DNA from: Candidatus Obscuribacterales bacterium
GTDB lineage: Bacteria; Cyanobacteriota; Vampirovibrionia; Obscuribacterales; Obscuribacteraceae
NCBI GenBank assembly: GCA_021732565.1
Contig: JAKFUT010000038.1
Span: 1-43,428, forward strand
Length of the DNA stretch: 43,428 bases
Direction: 5' to 3'
The position numbers were made by a program, and so were the translations under genes. Position 1 is the stretch's first letter. Every line of letters starts with the position of its first letter. Shown in pieces: positions 26,452-35,016 of this stretch. The notes beneath the pieces are model-generated. The model worked only from the letters and a program-made list of their open reading frames with translations. It was not told the origin of the DNA and did no database searches.

Positions 26452-27186
26452 ATGACGCGCATATACATTACCGGACCTTTCGCGATGGCGATTCTGGTCA
26501 GCCTTAACATTTTTCACGCTTCACCGGCGGTAGCAGATCCTACTCGCGCTGTCCACTCCTCCGCAGGCGCGTCAGTGCAGAGTGGAACCGCAGCACATCG
26601 TCCTCACGCGGCGAAATTTATTGCGCTGAGCACCAGCGGTAAACCTCAAGGCATCATAGACCCGCCACCGAATTTGGTGCTTTTGCCAGTAGAGGGACCA
26701 TTGCAAACCGAGCTAGATCCCAGCGTAATTTATAAATTCAAATCGCGTCAGGAAGATCCCTCACCGTCCGAATTTTCATATCTCGCAGGAGTGTTGCAAA
26801 AATCGACCCAAGTTGCATTGAAAGAAAACTTAGGCAACGTTGTGCGATGGCAGGACACTGTGCCAGGAAAAGAGATCACCGCACAGCCGGATTTACTCTC
26901 AGCAGGAAAACGAGCTGGTGCAAAGTTTACTTTGTCAAGCACAATTGAAGAAGTACGTTTTGAAGGCAATGTGTTGCTCGGTCCCTGGTACCAGATGAGG
27001 GTGTCGTGCAAACTTGTGGAAACGGCAACGGGCCGAGTTCTATGGCACATGAGTAATAAGAAGTTTGAGAAATTCCACAAGGTAGACTCCGGTAAACGGC
27101 CGGCACAAATAATGGAAGAAATTTTGCTTCCCGGGGTTTCGGAGCACATCGCCAGCGAAGTTTTACGCGTGGCAAACACTCGGTAA
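26452..27186 (+). CDS. Exported protein with LpoB/CsgG-like fold signature
   Basis: 244 residues with a very good Shine-Dalgarno (GAAGGAG 4 bases before the ATG). Signal peptide (about 1-28, ending AVA). After a Ser/Ala-rich part, the C-terminal 160 residues contain NLVLLPVEG, a long helix 'LAGVLQKSTQVALKENLGNV', GAKFTLSSTIEEVRFEG and CKLVETATGRVLWHMSNKKF. The order 'A-A-x-(F/Y)-x-L-x-G-x-I' then 'KLVDxxTGxVLW' is what I know from the TolB-N/CsgG/LpoB-like exported proteins. No lipobox. Role unknown; assembly or regulation of an envelope machine is an inference. Confidence 0.6.
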   Translation: MTRIYITGPFAMAILVSLNIFHASPAVADPTRAVHSSAGASVQSGTAAHRPHAAKFIALSTSGKPQGIIDPPPNLVLLPVEGPLQTELDPSVIYKFKSRQEDPSPSEFSYLAGVLQKSTQVALKENLGNVVRWQDTVPGKEITAQPDLLSAGKRAGAKFTLSSTIEEVRFEGNVLLGPWYQMRVSCKLVETATGRVLWHMSNKKFEKFHKVDSGKRPAQIMEEILLPGVSEHIASEVLRVANTR

Positions 27187-27320
27187 GCTGCACGGTAAAT
27201 GCAGTGCTGGTGAGTGCTTTGTATGAATCAAGATCTTCGAGAACTGGCTGATCGTTCCAACTGGTTCTATGGCAGGCGGGTTTCGGTGTGAGGTCGCCAG
27301 ATTTGACCGAATGCGTGACA

Positions 27321-28343
27321 TTAGAATACTACGAGTTCTTCCTGCGTTATTACAAGTAAATCCGCTTTAGCGCGCTTCCAAAGCTCCGTTAAATATGGAG
27401 ATGCAGTGCCCGGGGTGCTGACCCGGTCTAAGAGCGGAAAGGTTGCTGCAGGTCCCCTTGTCCAGGTAGAAGTTGTCGAATCGAATAATCTGGATTTTGC
27501 GCCAGCTACTGCAGATCGCTGAACGCAAACCAATCCATCGGGGAACTCTCTGTCGATGTACTCGATAGATTCCTGTATTGCGCTAAGGGGCAAAGGCTTT
27601 CGAAGTCTACGCGACCAGCTCAGGAGAAACGTAAGCCCTCGCAGAATATCGTAATGGTAATAGCGTGGAAAACACAACTGAAGCCAGTTCTCGTCGATGG
27701 GGCGACCAGTGGTACTCGACCGAAAGAGTCTTTTCTCCATCAGATAATTAGCACCAACATCGAGAAATGCGATCTGTTCCACCGAAAGATTTTCGCTACC
27801 AGTACAGTTGAGCACAGCCTCAAGCGGAGGAAGCGTCGATACCACAGAGCTCTTAGGCGATTTCCGCGTATAGGCCGCCTCGTCGCAGTTCAGGCCTCCA
27901 TCGGGCAACTGATATTTTAGATACCATGGGCTAATCCATGGTATCTCACGATTAACATCGACACCATATTTGGTGAGCAACTGGTGAATGGTACCAAGTT
28001 GGCAATGGCAAGCGACCTGATTCAGGGGGTCTCGTCCTACCGGAACTTCATCTTCAGTGAAGGGAAAAAATTTCATAAAATACGTATCGAACGATGTGAG
28101 CAGCCTGTCTATAAGTCGCTGAGGGATCAGCGCCGTCAACTCCATCTCGTGCAGAAGCATCATTTGCCACCACGGCCCGTTCCATTTGGGCCAGTACGGA
28201 TCGATTTCAAACGAATCAAGAGCAGCATCTGATGCCAGATACGTGATGGATTGCTGTACCAGATCTTTGTCAACTTTGCAGGAAATCGTGGTTCCGGGTT
28301 TCGATGCAAGCTGGGAAAGCTTGTCTAATTGCACCAGCGACAT
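27321..28343 (-). CDS. Terpenoid-cyclase/prenyltransferase-fold protein (alpha-toroid)
   Basis: 340 residues, soluble. WNGPWWQMMLLHEM, CHCQLGTIHQLL, 'LKYQLPDGGLNCDEAAY' and 'CFPRYYHYDILRGLTFLL' are the motifs of a stand-alone family with prenyltransferase/squalene-oxidase-like repeats (the QxxDGGW-like LPDGGLNCDEAAY). Members are widely annotated as hypothetical; no reaction is known to me. The DxDD or DCTAE motif of true cyclases is not visible, so catalysis on terpenes is doubtful. GGGGG lies about 8 bases before the ATG. It stands alone between the exported protein and two unknown genes. Confidence 0.65.
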   Translation of the reverse strand: MSLVQLDKLSQLASKPGTTISCKVDKDLVQQSITYLASDAALDSFEIDPYWPKWNGPWWQMMLLHEMELTALIPQRLIDRLLTSFDTYFMKFFPFTEDEVPVGRDPLNQVACHCQLGTIHQLLTKYGVDVNREIPWISPWYLKYQLPDGGLNCDEAAYTRKSPKSSVVSTLPPLEAVLNCTGSENLSVEQIAFLDVGANYLMEKRLFRSSTTGRPIDENWLQLCFPRYYHYDILRGLTFLLSWSRRLRKPLPLSAIQESIEYIDREFPDGLVCVQRSAVAGAKSRLFDSTTSTWTRGPAATFPLLDRVSTPGTASPYLTELWKRAKADLLVITQEELVVF

Positions 28344-28444
28344 TGCTTGAGCCCCCGTTAAGAAAGAAACGACATCCAGAAGTTCCTTATGCTAACACCT
28401 GAACGGCACAAAACGGATAGCTGCAATTCGCTTTGGCAGATGAC

Positions 28445-29047
28445 TTATTTTTTCGAATTTCTTCGAACGTAATCCTCAAGCGTATCCGCTTTGGCTTTAT
28501 TTCCACTGTCGGAAAAGTTATCTCTCAAGAATTTCGCGTACTCTTTACTCACCGCGGTTCTAGTGGCTACGTCCTTTGATGCGACTGCCATTTCAAGCGC
28601 TCTGGAAAAGTTATAGTCGGCGGGTCCCTTACCACCAGCCCGCCCCTCAGTCTGTACTTTGTTATCTTGCATCAGACGTGCCATGCGTAGAAAAATTTCC
28701 GCGCCTTGCTTGCACAAGTCTTCATTTTGAGGACCGGTCTTCACTTTCTCTGTAAAAGCTGTCATATCCTTGTGAAGCTTTTCACAAACCTTCGAAAGAG
28801 CATCATCGCGCTTGTCAGGAAAAAGGTTCCCTTTAAATGTCTGTTCTAGTCCTTGGATAACTTCAGTAGCTCGGGTAATGTTGAATCTTGAATGACTAAA
28901 ATCAATGGGACTGGCTGGTTTGGCGGCTGATTTCTCTGTTGCCATCATCAGAGATACGAGGTTGAGACCGTCGCCAGGAGCTTCGTCCTTTTCGCTTTCT
29001 TTGATGTCGTCAAGCGAAGTATCCCGCCAATCGAATTCGTCAACCAT
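28445..29047 (-). CDS. Hypothetical helical protein, 200 aa
   Basis: No family recognised. GAGGAG lies 7 bases before the ATG. An acidic N-terminus (DEFDWRDTSLDDIKESEKDE) and a helical body with regularly spaced Leu/Ala (FLRMARLMQD, YAKFLRDNFSD), ending in a Lys/Arg tail (YVRRNSKK). No signal peptide or membrane helix. It might be a helical-repeat scaffold. It lies next to another unknown gene (29406-30374) on the same strand, with a gap of 358 bases. Confidence 0.65.
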   Translation of the reverse strand: MVDEFDWRDTSLDDIKESEKDEAPGDGLNLVSLMMATEKSAAKPASPIDFSHSRFNITRATEVIQGLEQTFKGNLFPDKRDDALSKVCEKLHKDMTAFTEKVKTGPQNEDLCKQGAEIFLRMARLMQDNKVQTEGRAGGKGPADYNFSRALEMAVASKDVATRTAVSKEYAKFLRDNFSDSGNKAKADTLEDYVRRNSKK

Positions 29048-29405
29048 TCAGTTTCTCCTCGTATGTGTATCAATAGAGAGGTACCGCAGGGATACCTGCA
29101 TTCAATTTTGCAGACTCATTTATTTCAGTCAATGAGGTAATCCACAGTGTTTTTGACAAACTGAATTATTCCAGCCACTAAAGTATCTGAACGCAGCTAT
29201 TTGTGCGATGGGCGAACGCACCGCTGTTCAGCGGAACCACCATTCCATTTGTCATTTAGAATCTTTGAATTACTCTCCAATCACTACGTAGTGAAACCGC
29301 AAAATTTGATTTGTCTTGTGCGAAATTCCCGCAGCTATACTCCTGCCGAGCCCCAATTCGAATCCAACAAATAGACCTTTTCATTGGGTGCCTCAACCGG
29401 GCTGA
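29048..29405. other. Intergenic stretch
   Basis: A TTGACA occurs near 29152 on the plus strand, but the next plausible -10 (TAAAGT) is about 20 bases further, which is too far. There is no plus-strand gene nearby. I see no RNA gene or repeat here. Confidence 0.4.
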
Positions 29406-30374
29406 TTAACGTCTCGACGTAGACGTAGGATAATACGTCCACTCTTTTCCTTTTTTTACTCCATAAAAATCTTTCGTAAGTTTCAAATCTGTACCGCTTA
29501 CATAGTCTTTTGCACCGTTGCCGTGAAGCACCGCCCATTCGTTTACTCCGCACGGTACCATGATGCGCATCTTACCAGCCTGTTCAATCATAACTGCCGC
29601 AGGTCGTTCGCCTGAGCCGTGATCGAAATAGAGCTTATAGTCTCTTTCTTTCACAGCTATCACGCGTCCCGCATAGTCGCGGCTTACGATGCCGGTACCA
29701 ACTCGTTCGGTGGAATGTGGTTCCCTCTGCTTTAGCTCTTCCGCCATTGCCAACATATCGTCTTTCAACGCCGTACTTTCCGAATCTGATATGCGTGACC
29801 ACGGATTTGGAGAAATACTCGCGGTCGGGAATCCCATCCTTACTGGTACTAATACCGGCTCTCCCTGCGATCGCAAATTGAATTGTTCTTTCAGTTGTAC
29901 TCGCAACGCATAGCATTGCTCAAGTGAGAGTTCCGATAATCCGCGATTTACTTTAATGTTCTTAAATGCTGCTTCTGCATCAGCCTTGGAAAACTCAGGA
30001 ACCCGGGGCGATTTCCACATCTCTGCCGTAACGTGATTGAACAATGCCTTTGCCTCATCGCGCGACAATGCCGGCAATGCTTCCTTCAGACTTTTTGCTG
30101 ACGCAATTTTGTTTACCGCTTCACTCTCGGTGTTCTTGACCGCCTGTTCTTCGGATCGAACAGGAATTGGATCTAACGATGTGAAGCTCACCTCCAGAGC
30201 TGTGCCTTCGAAATTCGTTGCCACTTTGGAGATTTCCGTTGCAGAAGGTGGCTCTCGCTTGAGAGTACTGGTACGCTCAAATGCTTCTATAGCCAGTTTA
30301 AAGTCTGTCGAATCGTTGTCATCGCCATGCTCGGTCTCATGCTCAAGCAAGTAATCGTTCTCCGCTCTTTCCAT
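29406..30374 (-). CDS. Hypothetical protein, 322 aa
   Basis: No family recognised. GAGAGG lies 6 bases before the ATG. Acidic first third (EHETEHGDDNDSTDF), a helical middle (about 95-165), then a beta-rich C-terminal 140 residues (GTGIVSRDYAGRVIAVKERD, YKLYFDHGSGERPAAV, RIMVPCGVNEWAVLHGNG). The C-terminal part looks like a small globular domain with repeated Gly/Asp turns. No signal peptide. Function unknown. Confidence 0.7.
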   Translation of the reverse strand: MERAENDYLLEHETEHGDDNDSTDFKLAIEAFERTSTLKREPPSATEISKVATNFEGTALEVSFTSLDPIPVRSEEQAVKNTESEAVNKIASAKSLKEALPALSRDEAKALFNHVTAEMWKSPRVPEFSKADAEAAFKNIKVNRGLSELSLEQCYALRVQLKEQFNLRSQGEPVLVPVRMGFPTASISPNPWSRISDSESTALKDDMLAMAEELKQREPHSTERVGTGIVSRDYAGRVIAVKERDYKLYFDHGSGERPAAVMIEQAGKMRIMVPCGVNEWAVLHGNGAKDYVSGTDLKLTKDFYGVKKGKEWTYYPTSTSRR

Positions 30375-30633
30375 AAATTGCCTCTCGATATAGATGAAAG
30401 AAAAATGCCTGATAGCTAGCCAAAGCTACAGCGCCATCAACCGCGCTCAAATATTCACGAATGCTCCCGATGCTACACTTCGAATGTTGAGAAAATATTG
30501 CGCCGTGTGATCACAAGCCGGGAGAACTGCTTGCCCACTCTCCTGCCTCGGACAAATTTAATCAGCCATTAGTTTTGGCGCCTTTTGAAAACTAGTTCTA
30601 CAATTCGATCATGACTGTATTAAGGAGAAGTCC

Positions 30634-31647
30634 ATGTCCTGGCTTCAATTAGTTTCTCAAGGCGGGTCTCAAGCAGGTAGACCCGTAGAAGGCACTGAAC
30701 AATCCGATGATCAACTGCTAGACGCTTATTCTCATTGCGTGTCTCATGCGGCTGCGGTGCTGAGCCGCTCAGTAGTGAACATAGAAGTGGAACGGATGGT
30801 CGAAACGCAACGTGGTAAACGAAGCACGGGCAACTCAGGTTCGGGCTTCATTTTTACGCCAGATGGTTACATCTTCACCAATAGCCACGTGATTAGCGGG
30901 GCCGAATCAATCAAGGTTACTTTGCCCGACGGTCAGGTGGTCAAAGGCACACTGATTGGTGAAGATCCACACAGCGATCTGGCAGTCATTCAGGTCTGGG
31001 CACCAGGACTGGTGCCCGCTATCCTGGGAGATTCGCGCACGCTAAAGCCGGGACATCTGGTGGTGGCGGTCGGCAGCCCCTACGGGTTTCAGTCCACCGT
31101 CACCGCTGGAGTCGTCAGCGCCCTTGGGCGTTCCATGCGCTCTCAAACAGGCCGCCTCATGGACAATATCATTCAAACTGATGCGGCCCTGAATCCTGGT
31201 AACTCAGGCGGGCCCCTGGCCAACTCGCGCGGCGAGGTGGTTGGTGTGAATACTGCGGTAATTTTGCCCGCCCGCGGAATTTGTTTCGCAGTGCCGATCG
31301 ACTCGGCCAAGTCGATAGCGGTTGCACTGATGCGCAACGGCTACGTTCGTCGCGGCTATCTTGGGATAGGGGTGCAGAACATTGAGCTGCGCCGCAAGCT
31401 CAGCAGATTTCATGAAATCGACAATCACGGCGCGGCATTAATCCTGTCGGTTGAGCCGGATAGTCCAGCAACAAGAGCCGGTGTGCAAGAAGGAGATGCC
31501 ATTATTGCCATAAACGATACCGCCATCAACAATGCCGACGATTTGCACAAAGTGCTGATTGAGGCTCCCGGTTATGAAGCATGCACCGTTACCGTGGTCC
31601 GACATTCGGAAAAAATGACATTCGCTTGCACACCGTTGTTAAAATAA
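30634..31647 (+). CDS. HtrA/DegP-like serine protease with PDZ, no signal peptide
   Basis: 337 residues. Trypsin-like domain (about 45-235) with the catalytic triad His85 (TNSHVI), Asp115 (HSDLAVIQV) and Ser191 (GNSGGP), followed by one PDZ domain (about 240-330: RRGYLGIGVQ, VEPDSPATRAGVQEGDAII). HtrA enzymes degrade misfolded proteins. The start is well set by AAGGAG 6 bases before the ATG. The N-terminus (MSWLQLVSQGGSQAG) is neither a signal peptide nor a membrane anchor, so the enzyme should be cytoplasmic, unlike most DegP/DegS/DegQ. The length is short for DegP because only one PDZ is present. All active-site residues are intact. Confidence 0.92.
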   Translation: MSWLQLVSQGGSQAGRPVEGTEQSDDQLLDAYSHCVSHAAAVLSRSVVNIEVERMVETQRGKRSTGNSGSGFIFTPDGYIFTNSHVISGAESIKVTLPDGQVVKGTLIGEDPHSDLAVIQVWAPGLVPAILGDSRTLKPGHLVVAVGSPYGFQSTVTAGVVSALGRSMRSQTGRLMDNIIQTDAALNPGNSGGPLANSRGEVVGVNTAVILPARGICFAVPIDSAKSIAVALMRNGYVRRGYLGIGVQNIELRRKLSRFHEIDNHGAALILSVEPDSPATRAGVQEGDAIIAINDTAINNADDLHKVLIEAPGYEACTVTVVRHSEKMTFACTPLLK

Positions 31648-31789
31648 ACTTGCGACAGAGGATTTCTTAAATGATCAAGCTCCCCAAGCTCCAGCAGTTC
31701 CTGACATTCAGGCGGTAATTACGGGTGAAAGGGAGTCGAGGAGCAGGCGATGTCTGCTACGATAGAAAAGGGATATGGGGAGGTTGCTT

Positions 31790-32008
31790 ATGGATTTCTT
31801 GGAAGAAATGCTCAGAAAGAGTTATGAGAAGGCCGATCAGGGAAATCAAAATTGGTGCGGAACACCAGTGGCAACCGGCGTCCAAAAAAGGGTTGCTCGC
31901 TCAGTAAGACTGGGCAAAGGCTATGATTTCCTGCTCGGTCCTATCGAAAATCAAAGTGACAGTGAAGAAGACCAGCTTACTCGTTACATGAAGAATTTAG
32001 GACTGTAA
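31790..32008 (+). CDS. Small hypothetical protein, 72 aa
   Basis: GGGGAGG lies 6 bases before the ATG at 31790. The product begins MDFLEEMLRKSYEKADQGNQ and ends DQLTRYMKNLGL; it is soluble, with a Cys-Gly-Thr-Pro turn in the middle. No family recognised. Its last 32 bases overlap the end of the convergent membrane-protein gene. It may be co-transcribed with the protease. Confidence 0.55.
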   Translation: MDFLEEMLRKSYEKADQGNQNWCGTPVATGVQKRVARSVRLGKGYDFLLGPIENQSDSEEDQLTRYMKNLGL

Positions 32009-32735
32009 CATCTGCACTCACGTAGACAACTTCACCAGCATCATCGTAGCCGGGCACTAAGTGGCTTGTCGATTGTTGCAGTAGATCCGTCGATAAACTT
32101 GCGGAAATTGATTCCTGACTGAGCTTGCCTGCTTGCTCTTTCAGTTGCTCTAATGCACGCTCGATGCCAAATATCACTAGAAGACTGAAGATACAAAAGA
32201 CCGTAGCGCAACCGTAAAGCCAAAACTGCTCGAAATCGTGATTGACGAAGACAATTCGGATTGCACCACTAAACATGAGCAGCCAGGAAATCCACCAGGC
32301 TTGCACCATGACACTTTCAGATAGTCGTTGTTCCACCCGAAAGCGCAACGACCTTACAACGTAATAGGGCAGTCCGATCTGCTGCAAGGGAACGAAGAAT
32401 GCCAGAGCAGCACGCGCTGGCGAAAATGGTAGCGGTAGATAACGCTGCTGGCCAATTCGACGAGTAACATCAAACAACCATGCGGGGAACATTGCGCCAA
32501 TGAGCGCAAAATACACCCAGCCCATAAGACAGACGGTGTGCATTTCCGGATAAGTAAGATAAACAAGTCTTCCAGGCGCTCCCGCACCAAACACTCCGTT
32601 CCAGCTAACTTCTGCAAGAAGATAAGTCAGGCTAAGAGGCGCGCCCGTCGCAAGCAGTGTCACTAGTGCGGCGCGAATGACTTGCGAAAGAGAATTCAAT
32701 TGCATTTCCTGCCCGTGGATATACAAAACATCCAC
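31977..32735 (-). CDS. DUF4328-like multi-pass membrane protein
   Basis: About 250 residues with five membrane helices (around residues 20-42, 68-90, 105-125, 145-165, 172-192) and a soluble C-terminal tail with 'LEQLKEQAGKLSQ' and 'GYDDAGEVVYVSADVTVL'. YLPLPFSPARAALAFFVPL, then GLPYYVVRSL and AWWISWLL, matches the DUF4328 pattern. Function unknown. The upstream ATG at 32735 has no Shine-Dalgarno and that at 32705 has AGGAA too close, so the start is unresolved. It overlaps the small plus-strand gene tail-to-tail. Confidence 0.7.
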   Translation of the reverse strand: MDVLYIHGQEMQLNSLSQVIRAALVTLLATGAPLSLTYLLAEVSWNGVFGAGAPGRLVYLTYPEMHTVCLMGWVYFALIGAMFPAWLFDVTRRIGQQRYLPLPFSPARAALAFFVPLQQIGLPYYVVRSLRFRVEQRLSESVMVQAWWISWLLMFSGAIRIVFVNHDFEQFWLYGCATVFCIFSLLVIFGIERALEQLKEQAGKLSQESISASLSTDLLQQSTSHLVPGYDDAGEVVYVSADVTVLNSSCNE

Positions 32736-32774
32736 CGGAGAACATGGAAAATTAGGGGGAAATCCGGGAAACGC

Positions 32775-32803
32775 AAAAACCGCTCATTTATCAAGCGGTT
32801 TTT
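32775..32803 (-). terminator. Bidirectional hairpin terminator
   Basis: AAAAACCGCT / AGCGGTTTTT, a 10-bp perfect stem with a 9-base loop and T-runs on both strands. It lies 139 bases after the XRE gene stop and upstream of the DUF4328-like gene, so it probably ends the regulator transcript. Confidence 0.75.
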
Positions 32804-32941
32804 CATTGTGTACTCAAACTTTTTGCTGGTGGAGCACGTACAAAGGTTTTGAGGCAGACCGATAGAGCTCTTTAACAGTCTGGACCTGGCTTCTTTTCGC
32901 ATGCTCAGCTGTGCCTACAGTACTGACCGTGTCGCCTAATT

Positions 32942-33253
32942 TCAGTGAGAGCCCTGTTCCTTAGATGGAGGAACACGGACAACTTCTTCATTTGGTCCCT
33001 CAACTCTCGATACGCACTTTTCACACATTCCCGTTAAGCGAGATATGCGTATTTTCAGCCCCCGTGCAATTGTAGCCACTACACCAAAACTGGGATTGCG
33101 CTTGCCTCTTTCAACATTACTGATGAATGCTCTGTCAACGCCGGTTTTTGCTGCAAGTTCCTCTTGCGACATCTGCAATTGTTTTCGCCGTGTGCTTATA
33201 GCTTCTCCCAGACACTGAAGGAGAGTTTCGTAAAAAGGTCGTCTTGTATTCAT
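32942..33253 (-). CDS. XRE-family helix-turn-helix regulator
   Basis: 103 residues from the ATG at 33253, which has GGAGG 9 bases upstream (an in-frame ATG lies 18 bases further out). The HTH domain is clear: LGEAISTRRKQLQMSQEELA, then AKTGVDRAFISNVERGKRNP and SFGVVATIARGLKI. A short tail has two cysteines (MCEKC) that could bind metal or sense redox. Stand-alone XRE proteins usually repress their own or neighbouring promoters. The target is not obvious; the decayed TPR-like gene just upstream on the same strand may have been a partner. Confidence 0.88.
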   Translation of the reverse strand: MNTRRPFYETLLQCLGEAISTRRKQLQMSQEELAAKTGVDRAFISNVERGKRNPSFGVVATIARGLKIRISRLTGMCEKCVSRVEGPNEEVVRVPPSKEQGSH

Positions 33254-33353
33254 GCGTAAAAACCTCCGCATCGAATTCTTAAGACGAACGAATACCGATC
33301 ATGTGCCGAACAGACCCGAACCTCATCAACGAGCAGTCGCGCTCAAATAATCT

Positions 33354-33729
33354 TCAGCCTCTTTGCCTTTTTTCTTTTGGAGATAATTTCAACACGCGAT
33401 CAATTTGCGACAACGATTCTGCACTTTGTAGTTTATCTCTAATGCCCTCAGTATATCGGCCAACTAGTGGTGCGTCGAAGTCGGGACCGTTTTTCTCTTC
33501 AAGAAAGATGGCTTTTTCCAAAAAAGGAAATGCATCTGCTAGTCGAGATTGCTGAATCAAATTTAGCTGAAGCTTCAAAAGAATGTTGATTACAAATTTG
33601 CGCACGTTGATGAAACTGCAAGATCAAAAAAAGGTAGTCGTGCCATTTGTCGATCAATTGTTGAACAACACCACGGAACGATTTCTGTAACGAGCACTCC
33701 GGACCAGGAACACGCTTTACGTTTAACAC
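33354..33729 (-). pseudogene. Probable decayed TPR-like gene
   Basis: One minus-strand frame (33354-33605) gives LNLIQQSRLADAFPFLEKAI and a helical tail ending PKEKRQRG, which looks like a TPR unit. A different frame (33499-33729) is open further upstream, and a run of seven A (plus strand, near 33626-33632) lies at the likely frame change. A GTG at 33605 could start an 83-aa protein instead. Low certainty. Confidence 0.35.
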
Positions 33730-33947
33730 TTCCGGCGAAGCAAGATGAGCGGATGAAGGAGGACAACTAGTACGAGGCGCAGTTGAGCGGTTTTACCAAT
33801 ATCGACGCTTCCGTACAATCGACAGGCTGCATCTAGTCTAAGAGACGCTTGGCATCCGAACCTGAAACCCTTGTAGTTGAATCTTCTGCAAGGAACTGTC
33901 AAGATTAGAACTACTTGGCTTGAATTGGTAGCGAGGAGCTTGACAGC

Positions 33948-34499
33948 ATGGTTTATAACGAGGATACGTTTAATTTCTCCGCAGCTAGTGGCAAAACCGT
34001 AGATTTGCAGGGCGTCGCGTCTTTTGCAAGTCTGGTCGAAATACTTGCTCAGGAGCTTGGTGCAACGCCTGGAAGAATTCACGGTGTTCTACCGGACGGA
34101 CCGGCAACCTTCGAAGAACTAGTTGGTGAGATTCCAGTAGTATCGCAAGGCTACCAGCGCCAGATCACACTTTATACGACTCCCGGGCAGCCCCTGAAAT
34201 TGAGAATTTTCAGCTCATGGCGAGATGGGCTTGCGCGTGACGAAAAGATGATAAGCGGCGTGGAATCTCAGTTCATTCTCGGAGCGACTGTAGACAAGAT
34301 CGTTCCGCAAGCACGGGCACTGGCTCGACATATTGAAGATGTGTTTGCCGTTCTTGACAAAATGGCAACCCTTGGGCAGTCCAGCCGGCTTGCAGCCATG
34401 TCAATTTCGGACGCGGAAATCAGCAAGTTTGAAGTAGACCAGGACCAGAAGGCAGGTCTTGTTAATCAGTTCCGCCGGGCCGAAGAAACTCATCGATAA
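33948..34499 (+). CDS. Hypothetical protein, 183 aa
   Basis: GAGGAG lies 9 bases before the ATG. The product is soluble, with beta-rich early parts (KTVDLQGVASFASL, 'GYQRQITLYTTPGQPLKLRI') and helical later parts (IVPQARALARHIEDVFAVLD, ending FRRAEETHR). The LYTTPGQ resembles the LYTVPGQ of MglA-type GTPases, but no P-loop or NKxD is present, so I do not assign it. No signal peptide. Function unknown. Confidence 0.65.
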   Translation: MVYNEDTFNFSAASGKTVDLQGVASFASLVEILAQELGATPGRIHGVLPDGPATFEELVGEIPVVSQGYQRQITLYTTPGQPLKLRIFSSWRDGLARDEKMISGVESQFILGATVDKIVPQARALARHIEDVFAVLDKMATLGQSSRLAAMSISDAEISKFEVDQDQKAGLVNQFRRAEETHR

Positions 34500-34788
34500 A
34501 AACCAGACAACGTTTTTTCGATGATCATCATTGCCGAAATGTTTACGGCTGTGATTGAGAAGAAGTACGCTTAGTTGAGCAGATCTCAATGGGGGCAAAC
34601 CTCATGGTGTCGTCTGTGGTCTATAAACGCCGCCGGCTGCAGCGTAACGGCAGTGTCACCTGCAGGCAACACGATCATCAATGCGTAACGATTTATAATT
34701 CAGCAATTGGCAGACACTGATTCGTTTAGATTGGCTGTCAGCTATTGTTATCCTTTTCCTTCCAAAGGAGACCATTCTGAATTCAATA

Positions 34789-35016
34789 GTGAAATGCCCC
34801 AAGTGCAGCAAGGACATGGAAGAAGGCTACATCATCGATCGAGCTCAGGCGGAAGCAAAAGTGTCTGGTTGGGTTGCGGGTGAGCCCCGACTTGAGAAAG
34901 GAAATTTTCTTGGACTCAAGTATTCAAGCCTTTCTTTCGTGGATCCGGATCAACAACGTCCCATCTCAACATACCGATGCACAAGCTGTGGATTTCTTGA
35001 ATCATATGCGCGGTGA
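34789..35016 (+). CDS. DUF6487-like zinc-ribbon protein
   Basis: 75 residues. KCPKCSKDMEEGYI at the start and YRCTSCGFLESYA at the end give two CxxC knuckles, with a beta hairpin and SGWVAGEP between: the PF20097/DUF6487 pattern. The GTG at 34789 is 18 bases from the AAGGAG at 34765-34770. A CTG (34777) or ATT (34774) in the same frame sits at ideal distance and would add 4-5 residues, so a rare start codon is possible. The stop overlaps the start of the cysteine-synthase gene by 11 bases, so translation is likely coupled. Confidence 0.75.
   Translation: MKCPKCSKDMEEGYIIDRAQAEAKVSGWVAGEPRLEKGNFLGLKYSSLSFVDPDQQRPISTYRCTSCGFLESYAR

Noticed and set aside
33948..34499. Similarity of LYTTPGQ to MglA-type GTPases
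   Set aside because: No P-loop, no NKxD motif and a different secondary-structure order; a single short match is not enough.
34694..34699. Consensus TATAAT upstream of the zinc-ribbon gene
   Set aside because: No acceptable -35 box at 16-18 bases, so not called as a promoter.
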